From Bedellia somnulentella (taxonomy: Eukaryota > Arthropoda > Insecta > Lepidoptera > Bedelliidae), in NCBI GenBank assembly GCA_963576735.1, contig OY755173.1, positions 13,176,873-13,240,872 on the forward strand: a DNA stretch of 64,000 nucleotides, read 5' to 3'. This document shows, in pieces, positions 1 through 10,460 of the stretch. Position 1 is the stretch's first letter; each line of letters starts with the position of its first letter. Position numbers and translations under genes: made by a program. The notes below the pieces were generated by a model. That model was given only the letters and a program-made list of their open reading frames with translations. It had not been told where the DNA came from and did no database searches.

Positions 1-3000
1 TGTCACTACTCCATCAGCTGACGATATTGCTTTATATACTCAGACTCAGATTAAAGGCGAAGAATTGGTTGCAGAATTAAAGGCTAAGGTTACCAACAAA
101 TCTCAAAAATCCGTTTATGTAGGTCCTAAAAGTGATCTCAATGTGACGAGTAAGTTACCTAAAATGGAATTGGCTAAGTTTAGTGGAGATGTTTTGAAAT
201 GGCACCAGTTTTGGGACCAATTTTCTTCAAATGTTGATAGTAGGAATATTTGCGATGTCGACAAACTTTTGTATCTACAATCCGTTTTACAAGGAGATGC
301 GAAACGAGCTATCGACGGTCTGGATATTACTAACAAAAATTACGATATAGCGGTTGCCACTTTAAAAGAAAGATACGGTAAACCAGGTACAATTATTGAT
401 GCTCATTACGCAGCACTTTATAGGATTAAACCCGCTGGCAAATCTGTTAATGACTGTCGTCGCGTGTTCAACGAGATTCAAGGTCACCTACGAGTACTCA
501 GCTCTTTGGGAGAGGATGTAAATCACAATCATCTTAGGGTGACGATAATGCAAAAAATTTCTGAAGACCTTATTTACGAATTAAGAATGAGAATGAAATC
601 GGAGTCTGACACTATTGATGAGATACGGAATCACATTGAGCAGATTATTTCAGCACGCGAGATGTCAACTAGGATGCAAGAGACATTTTTCCAAGATTCA
701 TCGAGTAAGATTAATACAGAAAAGGATAGGTTTACTTTAGAAACCCTACATGTCAATAATTTTAATCAGCCAACACAGAAAAAATCATTCTCTTCACGAA
801 ACAACGTTAAAAATATTAAAGAAAAATATAGACATAATAACGATCGCAGAGGAAATTTTGACAGAAACAAAAGTGACAGGAGGAAATATGATGATACTAA
901 GAAAAGACAACATTCTCAACAAGAAGAAACAAAAGAACCCCAATCGAAGCGGCGAAAAATGAGTTGCATATTCTGCGGAGACAATCATTACAACGATGAG
1001 TGCACAAAATTCAAATCTGTAGAAGAGAGAAAAAAGAAACTTGAAGGAAGATGTTTTAACTGCCTTGCGAAAGGACATACATCTAGAGAATGCAAGTCTC
1101 ACATGAAATGTTACCATTGTGGTAAATTTGGACTACATAACAGGGCATTATGTCCATCAAGGAGATCTGTGAAAGCTGATACCCTATACGTTAATAATTC
1201 AGGAGGTGACAGAAGAATAACGGTCCTACAGACGGCAGTTGTATCTGTTAAAAGGGTTGGAGATTCCTCAGAACTTGTGCCCTCCAGGATTCTTTTGGAC
1301 TGCGGTAGTCAGCGAACCTACATCACGAATAAGCTTTCTAAGAAACTAAGACTGTCGGAACTAGAAGTTAATAACTTGTCGGTGTTTACCTTTGGCGCTA
1401 GTCAACCAAGCGAAATAGAGAGCCCAGTAGTAGTTTTTGAAATAATATCTAGGACAAATCAATCTCAGACTTTTTACGCGAATGTTGTTCCACATATAAC
1501 GAACAGTGTTCCCTCTTTGCCTCGCTGCGCATATGACCAAGTCAAAAGTCTCCCCATTCTGAATGACCTCGTCCTTGCCGATGACACTCAACAAGGAGAT
1601 GGCGTTGACATACTGTTAGGGAATGATTATTATTTCACTGCAATAAATGGAGAAAAGATAGAAGTTGCAAAAAATCTCTACCTTATAAATTCTGTTTTTG
1701 GATGGATCTGGTCGGGATGCTGTTTGACTAATAAGGATGTTAGCGCTGAAAAATGCCCAGATAAGCTTTCCGTCCTTACATACTTTCAGTCGAATATAGA
1801 ATGCAGCAGTTTTTGTGAACCCGACCTGCCATTAAAAGTAGATGACATGAGAAGATTATGGGACCTTGAGTCAATAGGCATCACCGACTCTCCAAAGGCT
1901 TCTCGTGATGAAGAAGCGATCAAGCAATTTAATGAAACGACACAATTCTTTAATGGTCGTTATGAAGTTAAATGGCCTTGGATTGATTATCCACCAATTC
2001 TACCTTCGAATTTTGGTCTGGCATACGGCAGGCTGAGTGGTTTACTTAAAAGACTTGACTCTAATACCATTACAGCATACGACAAGATTATTCAGGAACA
2101 ATTAGATTTAGGAATTATCGAAGTAGTGACCGAACCTGATAGATCCGTCGCGCACCCGGTGCATTACTTGCCTCACCACTGCGTTGCACAAATGGACAAA
2201 TTGCGTTTAGTTTACGATGCGTCATCCAAAACAAAGGGAAACAAAAGCCTAAACGAATGTTTATACCGTGGCCCTCTAATGCTCGAAGACCTAACTGAAC
2301 TTTTGATAAGATTCAGAGAGAATGAGATTGGATTAGTAGCAGACGTAGAAAAAGCTTTTCTTCAAATCGGTCTTCAGGATAAGGATCGCGATGTTACCAG
2401 ATTCTTGTGGCTTAAAAACGTAAACCAAGCTATTAGTAACAACAATATCATCCATTTTAGATTTTGTCGGGTACCGTTTGGGGTAATATCAAGCCCATTT
2501 CTTCTGAATGCCACCATTAGACACCATTTGAAAAAAGGAAACAAGTCCACGTATAAAATAATAGCTGAAGATCTCTATGTCGATAATCTTGTTACGAGTA
2601 CTAAATCCACGAATGAAGCTAAAGTAATTTTCAGCGAAGCCAGATCTGCTTTTATGGATCTATCAATGAATCTTCGTCAGTGGAACTCTAATTCATTAGA
2701 ATTTATGAATCAAGTACCAGAACAGTTGAGAGATAAAAACGCTAAAAATATAAAGGTCTTGGGCTTAGATTGGAATTTAAAAAGGGATGAAATTAGCTTG
2801 AGATTTGTTTCAAAAATACTTGAAGTTGACACGAATGATATTTGTACAAAACGAGAAGTTCTTAGAGTTATGGCCTCAGTTTTTGATCCATGTGGATTCG
2901 CAGTCCCTTTAATTTTACCAAGCAAGATATTCCTTCAAAGTCTGTGGTTGCAAAAGGTAGACTGGGACACAAAACTAACTAAAGAAAACTACGATGAGTG

Positions 3001-5275
3001 GCATGATTCTAAAATGGGTTTAGATCTTGTAAAGAATATCAAGTTACCGAGATATTTTGCTTCAAGGATCGGATATGCAACAAAAGACATAGAATTAAAA
3101 TATGAACTACATGCTTTCACTGATTCTTCCTTACAAGCCTATGCTGCGGCGGTGTATATTCGCTGTGTAGGTGGTGAAAACATTGCGGTTAACTTTGTTA
3201 TAGGAAAGTCGAGATTAGTGTGTAAAAAGGAACAGTCAGATCTCCAAATTCCGAAACTAGAGTTATTGGGGGCTTTAATTGGTAGTAGGCTGATAAAGAA
3301 AGTCAAGAAAGCTCTCAGAATTTCTATCTCAGCAACGTACCTATGGACCGACAGTGAAATCGTAGTCAGCTGGTGTGTTACAGAAAAACTCCTTCCCCCT
3401 TTTGTATCACGACGCGTTGAAGAAATAAAAAGTGACTCCAGCTTAACCATCCGTCACGTTCCTTCTCAACTCAACCCAGCCGATGTCGCAACAAGACCAA
3501 ATGCCTCAGCTGAAAGTTTAGAACGTTGGTTAAAGGGACCTGACTTTTTATATAACATCTCTTGTTCATGGCCCAAAGTTGTCAAAGAAAGTTCAAATGT
3601 CTACGTTATAGCTCAGAGTATCTCGCCGGGGCAGGGCCCTTCGGAAGTAAATGTTGAAGAACATGTGCAGACTTACGAAGATAAAGAGCCCGACAACGAC
3701 ACATCTATATCGGATGACTTGGAGCAGATAAGGAAAGCTCAAAAAGAATGCTACCCCAAGGAATTACAGGGCCAAGAAACAGATATGACTAGATCACTTG
3801 GAGTATACAAAGATGAAAAAGGAATTTTACGCTGTAAAGGAAGGTTAAGCAATACTGACTGGACGTATGATCAAAAGTATCCAATACTCCTTCCGAGAAG
3901 CCACAACATCACCGACAAAATAATTGACGACTTGCATAGGTCAAATTATCATGTGGGAGTATCACACACACTTGCCCTACTCAGAAGGAAATATTGGGTA
4001 TCCAGAGGTAGATCTGAAGTCCAAAAGATACTCAAACGATGCATATCTTGCCGGAAATACTCAGGAGAACCATACAAGCTTCCCCCCATGGCCCAGCTTC
4101 CTCCAGAAAGAGTAACTTATAGTGCTCCTTTTTCATACTCTGGTATTGACTACTTTGGCCCAATATTGATAGATTTAAATGGCTCCTTAGAGAAGAGCTG
4201 GGTATGTTTATATACTTGTCTTGCCGTACGTGCGATACATTTAGAAATTGTTAAAGATTTGACGGCTGAAGAGTGTCTCCTAGCCTTACGACGTTTTGTA
4301 TCATCAAGGGGAGTTCCTAAATTAATTATTTCAGACAATGCGTTACAATTTAAATTGAGCGCTGATGTATTGACCAGCGACTATTGCATCACTAACGACA
4401 TAAAATGGAAATTTATACCAGAACTCGCCCCATGGTTTGGGGGTTTTTACGAAAGACTAATTGGTATTGTAAAGAGCTGCCTTAAGAAAACTGTTGATAA
4501 GCATCTTTTGAACCAGACTCAACTTAGTACGACAATTAAAGAAATCGAAGCAGTTGTCAACTCAAGACCGCTTACGACCGTAGGAGAAGAATTGGAGCAC
4601 GTTCTCACACCCGCAGATTTCTTACATCCCAACGGTCTAAGTTTTTTCAATTCTTCGGATAAAGAATTCATGGAAAATTCCACAGTGACGAAATCCAATT
4701 TGATTGAGGGATGGAAACGGGGTCAACATATACTAAAAGAATATGTGGAAATGTTCTCCAATCAATACTTGACTAGTCTCAGGGAGCGTAAAAGTAAACA
4801 TCGTCAGCCAAGAAACGCAGTCAATATACCCCCTAGAGTCGGGGACGTTGTTCAAGTGAAAGGCGATAAAAACCGAGCGTTTTGGAAAGTCGGAAAGATA
4901 ACAGCTGTGATAAAGGGTGCTGATAATAACATTAGAGTAGCTAAAGTGACAATATCACCAAACGAGACTCTGACCAGATCTGTAAGCCATTTATATCCAC
5001 TTGAGTTATCGGACGATACTCCTCAACAAGATTATCCAGTGCAAACCTCAGAACCTAACACAGATACTTCTCACTCAGAAGACTCAACTCAGATCTCGGA
5101 ACCGAGTAATAACAACGACGTAGACACAAGCACACAGGTTACTAGCAAAGCAACTGAGCTCGATCTAATCAGTGAAACCGAACGCCCAACGCCCCGACGT
5201 CAGTCAGCTCAGCGGGCCAGAGACAAACTCCGACAATGGACATCTCAGCTCTTCAGCAGACTTCAATTTAGTTAA
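1..5275 (+). CDS. BEL/Pao retrotransposon gag-pol polyprotein, 5' end outside window
   Basis: This frame encodes the polyprotein that packages, copies and integrates a BEL/Pao LTR retrotransposon. It is open from base 2, so the start lies left of the window; no ATG opens it near base 65. In order: a Gag region (DUF1759-like, about 130-700); three zinc knuckles (about 961-1155, the middle one CFNCLAKGHTSREC); an aspartic protease with LLDCGS near 1290; reverse transcriptase with LVADVEKAFLQ near 2335 and a YVDN active site near 2576, the BEL/Pao variant of YxDD; RNase H with FTDSS near 3117 and WTDSE near 3345; and an integrase with an HHCC zinc finger (3930-4065), GIDYFGP near 4143, SDNALQF near 4330 and the glutamate of FYERLIG near 4450. 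A DUF5641-like tail closes it. No envelope frame is seen. There are no internal stops, so it may be recently active. Confidence 0.95.
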   Translation, partial: VTTPSADDIALYTQTQIKGEELVAELKAKVTNKSQKSVYVGPKSDLNVTSKLPKMELAKFSGDVLKWHQFWDQFSSNVDSRNICDVDKLLYLQSVLQGDAKRAIDGLDITNKNYDIAVATLKERYGKPGTIIDAHYAALYRIKPAGKSVNDCRRVFNEIQGHLRVLSSLGEDVNHNHLRVTIMQKISEDLIYELRMRMKSESDTIDEIRNHIEQIISAREMSTRMQETFFQDSSSKINTEKDRFTLETLHVNNFNQPTQKKSFSSRNNVKNIKEKYRHNNDRRGNFDRNKSDRRKYDDTKKRQHSQQEETKEPQSKRRKMSCIFCGDNHYNDECTKFKSVEERKKKLEGRCFNCLAKGHTSRECKSHMKCYHCGKFGLHNRALCPSRRSVKADTLYVNNSGGDRRITVLQTAVVSVKRVGDSSELVPSRILLDCGSQRTYITNKLSKKLRLSELEVNNLSVFTFGASQPSEIESPVVVFEIISRTNQSQTFYANVVPHITNSVPSLPRCAYDQVKSLPILNDLVLADDTQQGDGVDILLGNDYYFTAINGEKIEVAKNLYLINSVFGWIWSGCCLTNKDVSAEKCPDKLSVLTYFQSNIECSSFCEPDLPLKVDDMRRLWDLESIGITDSPKASRDEEAIKQFNETTQFFNGRYEVKWPWIDYPPILPSNFGLAYGRLSGLLKRLDSNTITAYDKIIQEQLDLGIIEVVTEPDRSVAHPVHYLPHHCVAQMDKLRLVYDASSKTKGNKSLNECLYRGPLMLEDLTELLIRFRENEIGLVADVEKAFLQIGLQDKDRDVTRFLWLKNVNQAISNNNIIHFRFCRVPFGVISSPFLLNATIRHHLKKGNKSTYKIIAEDLYVDNLVTSTKSTNEAKVIFSEARSAFMDLSMNLRQWNSNSLEFMNQVPEQLRDKNAKNIKVLGLDWNLKRDEISLRFVSKILEVDTNDICTKREVLRVMASVFDPCGFAVPLILPSKIFLQSLWLQKVDWDTKLTKENYDEWHDSKMGLDLVKNIKLPRYFASRIGYATKDIELKYELHAFTDSSLQAYAAAVYIRCVGGENIAVNFVIGKSRLVCKKEQSDLQIPKLELLGALIGSRLIKKVKKALRISISATYLWTDSEIVVSWCVTEKLLPPFVSRRVEEIKSDSSLTIRHVPSQLNPADVATRPNASAESLERWLKGPDFLYNISCSWPKVVKESSNVYVIAQSISPGQGPSEVNVEEHVQTYEDKEPDNDTSISDDLEQIRKAQKECYPKELQGQETDMTRSLGVYKDEKGILRCKGRLSNTDWTYDQKYPILLPRSHNITDKIIDDLHRSNYHVGVSHTLALLRRKYWVSRGRSEVQKILKRCISCRKYSGEPYKLPPMAQLPPERVTYSAPFSYSGIDYFGPILIDLNGSLEKSWVCLYTCLAVRAIHLEIVKDLTAEECLLALRRFVSSRGVPKLIISDNALQFKLSADVLTSDYCITNDIKWKFIPELAPWFGGFYERLIGIVKSCLKKTVDKHLLNQTQLSTTIKEIEAVVNSRPLTTVGEELEHVLTPADFLHPNGLSFFNSSDKEFMENSTVTKSNLIEGWKRGQHILKEYVEMFSNQYLTSLRERKSKHRQPRNAVNIPPRVGDVVQVKGDKNRAFWKVGKITAVIKGADNNIRVAKVTISPNETLTRSVSHLYPLELSDDTPQQDYPVQTSEPNTDTSHSEDSTQISEPSNNNDVDTSTQVTSKATELDLISETERPTPRRQSAQRARDKLRQWTSQLFSRLQFS

Positions 5276-5375
5276 ATCAGACACAATTTTATTCGATCTG
5301 TTACAAATTATTATCTGTAATGAATAAAAACAGTTCTCATTCAGATATTTTGTTTCTATTATATTTGCCTTCCTC

Positions 5376-5385
5376 GGGCGGGGAG
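5376..5385 (+). promoter_or_regulatory. Polypurine tract next to the 3' LTR
   Basis: GGGCGGGGAG lies directly before the LTR's TGTCGC start. That is where plus-strand DNA synthesis primes in LTR retrotransposons. The inverted copy has the same bases at 58474-58483. Confidence 0.7.
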
Positions 5386-5949
5386 TGTCGCGAAAGTAGT
5401 ATCGCGATTCCTATTTTCGCTAGTAGAATGTTACGGGGAAGCCCTAAATAGTATGGACCTAGTGCAGAATGTTCATATATTTTGGGGAATACCCTTGACA
5501 CCCGTGCGTCCTACAATTCGATGTTATAAGGGGCTTCCCGCTGGGGAATTTACCTTACTTGTCTTCGCCTCGCCACCGGCACCGACCGAGCAGTCGACGA
5601 GTAGACGCTACGGAGTGAACTACGTAGTAATCTCTATATAGTTTGTGAGTGAACTTGCTTTCGTAAGACATCAGGTGAGTTTTTATGAATCTTTTTACTT
5701 TAAACCTTTAAACATTGTATTTTTAATTTTGTGTTTTTATTGTGTGATAAAACAGTTTCACGTACTTACTTATTGTAAGCCCATACAATTTAAGTGTGAT
5801 GTGTGTCTCGATTAATCTACTTATATCCTACAAATTATGGAAACGTATACATTGGTTCATTATTTACCTGAAAACTGTCATCAGATCAGCAAAGCCATAT
5901 ATCTCAGTTTATGTTACATTTGAGCCTCGTCTAATGCAATGTTTCGTAG

Positions 5950-6075
5950 TTGTTTTACTCAGTGATTAACTCAGTGCTAAGATCAGTGTTAGGCTCAGTG
6001 TTAGGCTCAGTGATTGGGTCAATGATTAACTCAGTGCTAGGCTCAGTGATTGGCTCAGTAATTTGCTCAGGCTCA
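5950..6075 (+). repeat. 12-bp CTCAGTG-type tandem repeat inside the LTR
   Basis: Units of the form CTCAGTGNTNRG repeat about nine times. Compared with the inverted copy, this LTR has one extra 12-base unit (TCAGTGATTAAC), so the tract varies in length between copies. Confidence 0.8.
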
Positions 6076-6505
6076 GAGTTAGTGTTCTGCCAACACGTGC
6101 GTGGTACGGGGTCGCTATAAGGGGAGGTGGAGGCGACTGCTCAGCTCAGCTCAGATCAGGCACTACGTAGCTTTCAACTTAGTGCAAGTATGGTCCAATT
6201 AGTGCGCTACAGTATTAGCGATGGCTTTGCAAGTGTATACACAGTGAAGGCTATTTCTCAGTTTGACTCAGTTTATGCATGGTGCAACTCTCAGCTCAGT
6301 ATAAGTATGTTCAAGTTAGCACGCTGTAGTATTAGATAGCGATGGCAATGCATATAATTGTAAACTCAGTTAATGACGTTGTTTTGTTTAGCTACTCAGT
6401 GCGTGATTGAATCTCACTAATTTCCAACTCGTTCTTAGATACGTACTGCAATGCAACTATTAGTATCGTCTAAGATACATAACACAGTGAATGTACCTAT
6501 ACCTA

Positions 6506-6523
6506 GACACGCAACAGCGTGTC
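6506..6523 (+). other. 7-bp hairpin just upstream of the 5S-like cassette
   Basis: GACACGC, loop AACA, GCGTGTC: a perfect 7-bp stem ending two bases before the 5S-like start. It is unchanged in the inverted copy. Confidence 0.55.
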
Positions 6524-6525
6524 GT

Positions 6526-6641
6526 GCCTAACGTTCTTGGCACATTGAATACATCGTTTCTCGTGCGATCACCGAAGTTAAGCAACGTCGGGCGCTGTCA
6601 GTACTCGGATGGGTGACCGCCTGGACTACTACGACTAATGA
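6526..6641 (+). other. 5S rRNA-derived cassette with internal Pol III promoter, inside the LTR
   Basis: These 116 bases align end to end with insect 5S rRNA: a GCC start, TTGAATACATCG, TCTCGTGCGATCACCGAAG, then the internal promoter. Box A (AAGTTAAGCAACGTCG), the GGGC intermediate element and box C (GATGGGTGACCGCCTGG) match the 5S consensus I know almost base for base. The first ~20 and last ~20 bases, which form helix I in real 5S, have diverged and no longer pair well. That argues for retention of promoter function rather than ribosomal RNA. A run of eight T follows at once. The inverted LTR has the same cassette with one C/T difference. It is not a host 5S gene, because it lies inside both LTRs at the same place. 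Confidence 0.85.
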
Positions 6642-6649
6642 TTTTTTTT
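6642..6649 (+). terminator. Pol III-type T8 terminator after 5S-like cassette
   Basis: Eight T on the coding strand directly follow the 5S-like sequence, as after genuine 5S genes. The inverted copy has seven (57223-57229). Confidence 0.65.
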
Positions 6650-6702
6650 CTTTTCGCCACGTCTGCGTTATGGTTTGGCGACAGCCTGTGTGCGGAACCT
6701 CT

Positions 6703-7039
6703 GAAGCGCCTCGTTTTAGGGTTCCCTACCGAAAGGTAAAACGGGACCCAATTACTAAGACTTTATCTGTCTGTCTGTCTCCAGGCTGTATCTCATAAAA
6801 CGTGATAGCTAGAAAGCTGGAATTTTTACAAATGATTTATTTCTGTTGCCACTATGACAACAAATAAAAAAAAAAACATTTCATACAATAAACGTGTTTT
6901 TATCGTATTTTATAGCTCAATTTTAAAAACGTTAATAAGTAGATGCTTAAAATTTTTACAAAATATTTACTTGTATATCACCTTTCAAAACAAATAATTA
7001 AATAACAGTAAAGTAAATAGCAAAGGAGGGCTCCCATAC
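6703..7039 (+). repeat. Common lepidopteran interspersed repeat (AGGGTTCC... type)
   Basis: It begins TTTTAGGGTTCCCTACC, continues with AAAACGGGACCCAATTACT, CTGTCTGTCTGTCTCCAGG and GGCTGTATCTCATAAAACG, and reaches the assembly gap at GGGCTCCCATAC. I know this order of blocks from a repeat scattered through many moth and butterfly genomes. It codes for nothing visible. A related copy is at 26244-26664. Confidence 0.7.
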
Positions 7040-7239
7040 NNNNNNNNNNNNNNNNNNNNNNNNNNNNNNNNNNNNNNNNNNNNNNNNNNNNNNNNNNNNN
7101 NNNNNNNNNNNNNNNNNNNNNNNNNNNNNNNNNNNNNNNNNNNNNNNNNNNNNNNNNNNNNNNNNNNNNNNNNNNNNNNNNNNNNNNNNNNNNNNNNNNN
7201 NNNNNNNNNNNNNNNNNNNNNNNNNNNNNNNNNNNNNNN
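7040..7239. other. Assembly gap (200 N)
   Basis: Exactly 200 unknown bases, a typical placeholder size. It sits at the edge of the satellite array, so the array is probably longer than shown. Confidence 0.99.
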
Positions 7240-10050
7240 ACTATAGGCTTTAGAAAAAAACTATACTCATCAATAGTATTGCCGTCCTTCATACGGCCAG
7301 AGATCGAATATTGTTGATAGAAGAAATTTAACAAATCTTCGCCTCACTGCATTCATGCCTCTCTGGCTATATAAAGGACGGCAATACTATTAATGAGTAT
7401 AGTTTTTCTCTAAAGCCTATAGTCTAGGCTATCCAATGAACCTACAGTCAAAGTGTTACCGGGACTCGTTTAGTTGTGAGAGGCGATCGAATATTGTTGA
7501 TAGAAAAATATCAACAAATCTTCGCCTCACTGCATTCATGCCTCTCTGGCTATATGAAGAATGGCAATACTATTAATGAGTATAGTTTTTCTCTAAAGCC
7601 TATAGTCTAGGCTATCCAATGATACTAGTGTCAAAGTGTTACCGGGACTCGTTTAGTTGTGAGAGGCGATCGAATATTGTTGATAGAAGAAATTCAACAA
7701 ATCTTCGCCTCACTGCATTCATGCCTCTCTGGCTATATGATGGACGGAAATACTATTGACAAGCATTGTCTTTCTGTTAAGCCTATAGTCTAGGCTATCC
7801 AATGAACCTAGTTTCAAAGTGTTACCGGGACTCGTTTAGTTGTGAGAGGCGATCGAATATTGTTGATAGAAGAAATTCAACAAATCTTCGCCTCACTGCA
7901 TTCATGCCTCTCTGGCTATATGATGGACGGAAATACTATTAATGAGTATAGTTTTTCTCTAAAGCCTATAGTCTAGGCTATCTAATAAACCTAGTGTCAA
8001 AGTGTTACCGGGACTCGTTTAGTTGTGAGAGGCGATCGAATATTGTTGATAGAAGAAATTCAACAAATCTTCGCCTCACTGCATTCATGCCTCTCTGGCC
8101 GTATGAAGGACGGCAATACTATTGACAAACATTGTCTTTCTGTTAAGCCTATAGTCTATGCTATCCAATGATACTAGTGTCAAAGTGTTACCGGGACTCG
8201 TTTAGTTGTGAGAGGCGATCGAATATTGTTGATAGAAGAAATTCAACAAATCTTCGCCTCACTGCATTCATGCCTCTCTGGCTATATGAAGGACGGCAAT
8301 ACTATTTATGAGTATAGTTTTTCTCTAAAGCCTATAGTCTAGGCTATCCAATAATACTAGTGTCAAAGTGTTACCGGGACTCGTTTAGTTGTGAGAGGCG
8401 ATCGAATATTGTTGATAGAAGAAATTCAACAAATCTTCGCCTCACTGCATTCATGCCTCTCTGGCTATATGAAGGACGGCAATACTATTAATGAATATAT
8501 TTTTTCTCTAAAGCTTATAGTCTAGGCTATCTAATGATACTAGTGTCAAAGTGTTACCGGGACTCGTTTAGTTGTGAGAGGCGATTGAATATTGTTGACA
8601 GAATAATATCAACAAATCTTCGCCTCACTGTATTCATGACTCTCTGGCCGTATGAAGGACGGCAATTCTATTGACAAGCATTGTCTTTCTGTTAAGCCTA
8701 TAGTCTAGGCTATCCAATGAATCTTGTGTCAAAGTGTTACCGGGACTCGTTTAGTTGTGAGAGGCGATCGAATATTGTTGATAGAAGAAATTCAACAAAT
8801 CTTCGCCTCACTGCATTCATGCCTCTCTGGCTATATGAAGGACGGCAATACTATTAATGAATATAACTTTTCTCTAAAGCCTATAGTCTAGGCTATCCAA
8901 TGAACCTAGTGTCAAAGTGTTACCGGGGCTCGTTTAGTTGTGAGAGGCGATCGAATATTGTTGATAGAAGAAATTCAACAAATCTTCGCCTCACTGCATT
9001 CATGCCTCTCTGGCCGTATGAAGGACGGCAATACTATTGACAAACATTGTTTTTCTGTTAAGCCTATAGTCTATGCTATCCAATGATACTAGTGTCAAAG
9101 TGTTACCGGGACTCGTTTAGTTGTGAGAGGCGATCGAATATTGTTGATAGAAGAAATTCAACAAATCTTCGCCTCACTGCATTCATGCCTCTCTGGCTAT
9201 ATGAAGGACGGCAATACTATTTATGAGTATAGTTTTTCTCTAAAGCCTATAGTCTAGGCTATCCAATAATACTAGTGTCAAAGTGTTACCGGGACTCGTT
9301 TAGTTGTGAGAGGCGATCGAATATTGTTGATAGAAGAAATTCAACAAATCTTCGCCTCACTGCATTCATGCCTCTCTGGCTATATGAAGGACGGCAATAC
9401 TATTAATGAATAAAGTTTTTCTCTAAAGCCTATAGTCTAAGCTATCCAATGATTTTAGTGTCAAAGTGTTACCGGGACTCGTTTAGTTGTGAGAGGCGAT
9501 CGAATATTGTTGATAGAAAAATATCAACAAATCTTCGCCTCACTGTATTCATGCCTCTCTGGCTGTATGAAGGACGGCAATACTATTGACAAGCATTGTC
9601 TTTCTGTTAAGCCTTTAGTCTAGGCTATCCAATGAATCTTGTGTCAAAGTGTTACCGGGACTCGTTTAGTTGTGAGAGGCGATCGAATATTGTTGATAGA
9701 AGAAATTCAACAAATCTTCGCCTCACTGCATTCATGCCTCTCGGGCTATATGAAGGACGGCAATACTATTAATGAGTATAGTTTTTCTCTAAAGCTTATA
9801 GTCTAGGCTATCCAATGAACCTAGTGTCAAAGTGTTACCGGGGCTCGTTTAGTTGTGAGAGGCGATCGAATATTGTTGATAGAAGAAATTGGGTCAAATT
9901 TCCGCTCTACTGCGTTCATAGCTCTTTGGCTATATGAAGATCGGCAATACAATTGATCAGCATAGCTTTTCTAAAAAGCCTATATGATAGGCCATCAAAT
10001 AAACTTAGTTTTAAAATGTTATCGCATCTAGTTGAGACTCGTGAAGTGGT
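7240..10050. repeat. 183-bp satellite array, about 15 monomers with a 915-bp higher-order period
   Basis: GCGATCGAATATTG recurs every 183 bases (7483, 7666, 7849, 8032 and on). Monomers come in two types at the centre: A (AATGAGTATAG, then CTCTAAAG) and B (GACAAGCATTGTC, then CTGTTAAG). From about 8105 the order is B-A-A-B-A and then the same five again, with matching private variants. For example, TACCGGGGCTCG occurs only at 8921 and 9836, which are 915 bases apart. The first stretch, 7240-7302, is inverted relative to the rest. The last unit (9890-10050) is degenerate, as expected at an array edge. The short frame at 9953-10138 has no coding look. Confidence 0.93.
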
Positions 10051-10460
10051 TATTGGAGCAAGTTGTTTTTTTAATAATTACATTGGAATCCGCCGTTACG
10101 TCTTTTTTCTTGCGGAAAAGCCTTTTCCTGGTGACTGAAAGCCTCAGATTTAGTTTAATATTTCAAAAACATTGATTTTAGAACGTTTATTACCATTTTT
10201 ATGTTAATTTAAAAAAAACTTCCTAATTTGGTCGGGTTATAATCGGCCGCTGAAATCGGCCGCTAACTTCACACCGGTCGTGTATGCCCGAAGTGCTCCT
10301 ACATCAGTTCTCAGACCTGACTGTATGTCTTAGTCAAAGTCCATTCAAATAAAAAATTATGGCCTCTGACTAGAAATTTTTCGTCGAACCTATTTAGGAG
10401 AAACTAATTTGGTTAGGCCGAAGGTTTTCACCAAACCTACCGCAAAGAGACTCCATTTCA

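Larger units (their letters stand above)
5386..6683 (+). mobile_element. 3' LTR of BEL/Pao element (1,298 bp)
   Basis: The LTR runs from TGTCGCG to GGCGACA, giving matched TG...CA ends with a 6-base inverted repeat (TGTCGC/GCGACA). The inverted copy ends at exactly the same bases (57189-58473). A TATA-like TATATAG sits near 5634, and CATCAG|GTGAGT near 5671 looks like a splice donor, so the transcript probably starts around 5650-5670. Inside lie a 12-bp tandem repeat (5950-6075) and a 5S-rRNA-like cassette close to the 3' end. At about 1.3 kb it is long for the superfamily. The matching 5' LTR is outside the window. Confidence 0.88.

Noticed and set aside
6127..6339. 70-codon frame in the LTR, repeated in the second copy
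   Set aside because: It reads through the CTCAGTG-rich leader with no protein-like features; its conservation follows from the two LTRs being nearly identical.
6526..6641. A genuine host 5S rRNA gene
   Set aside because: It lies at the same position inside both LTRs, and its helix I ends no longer match each other or the 5S ends.
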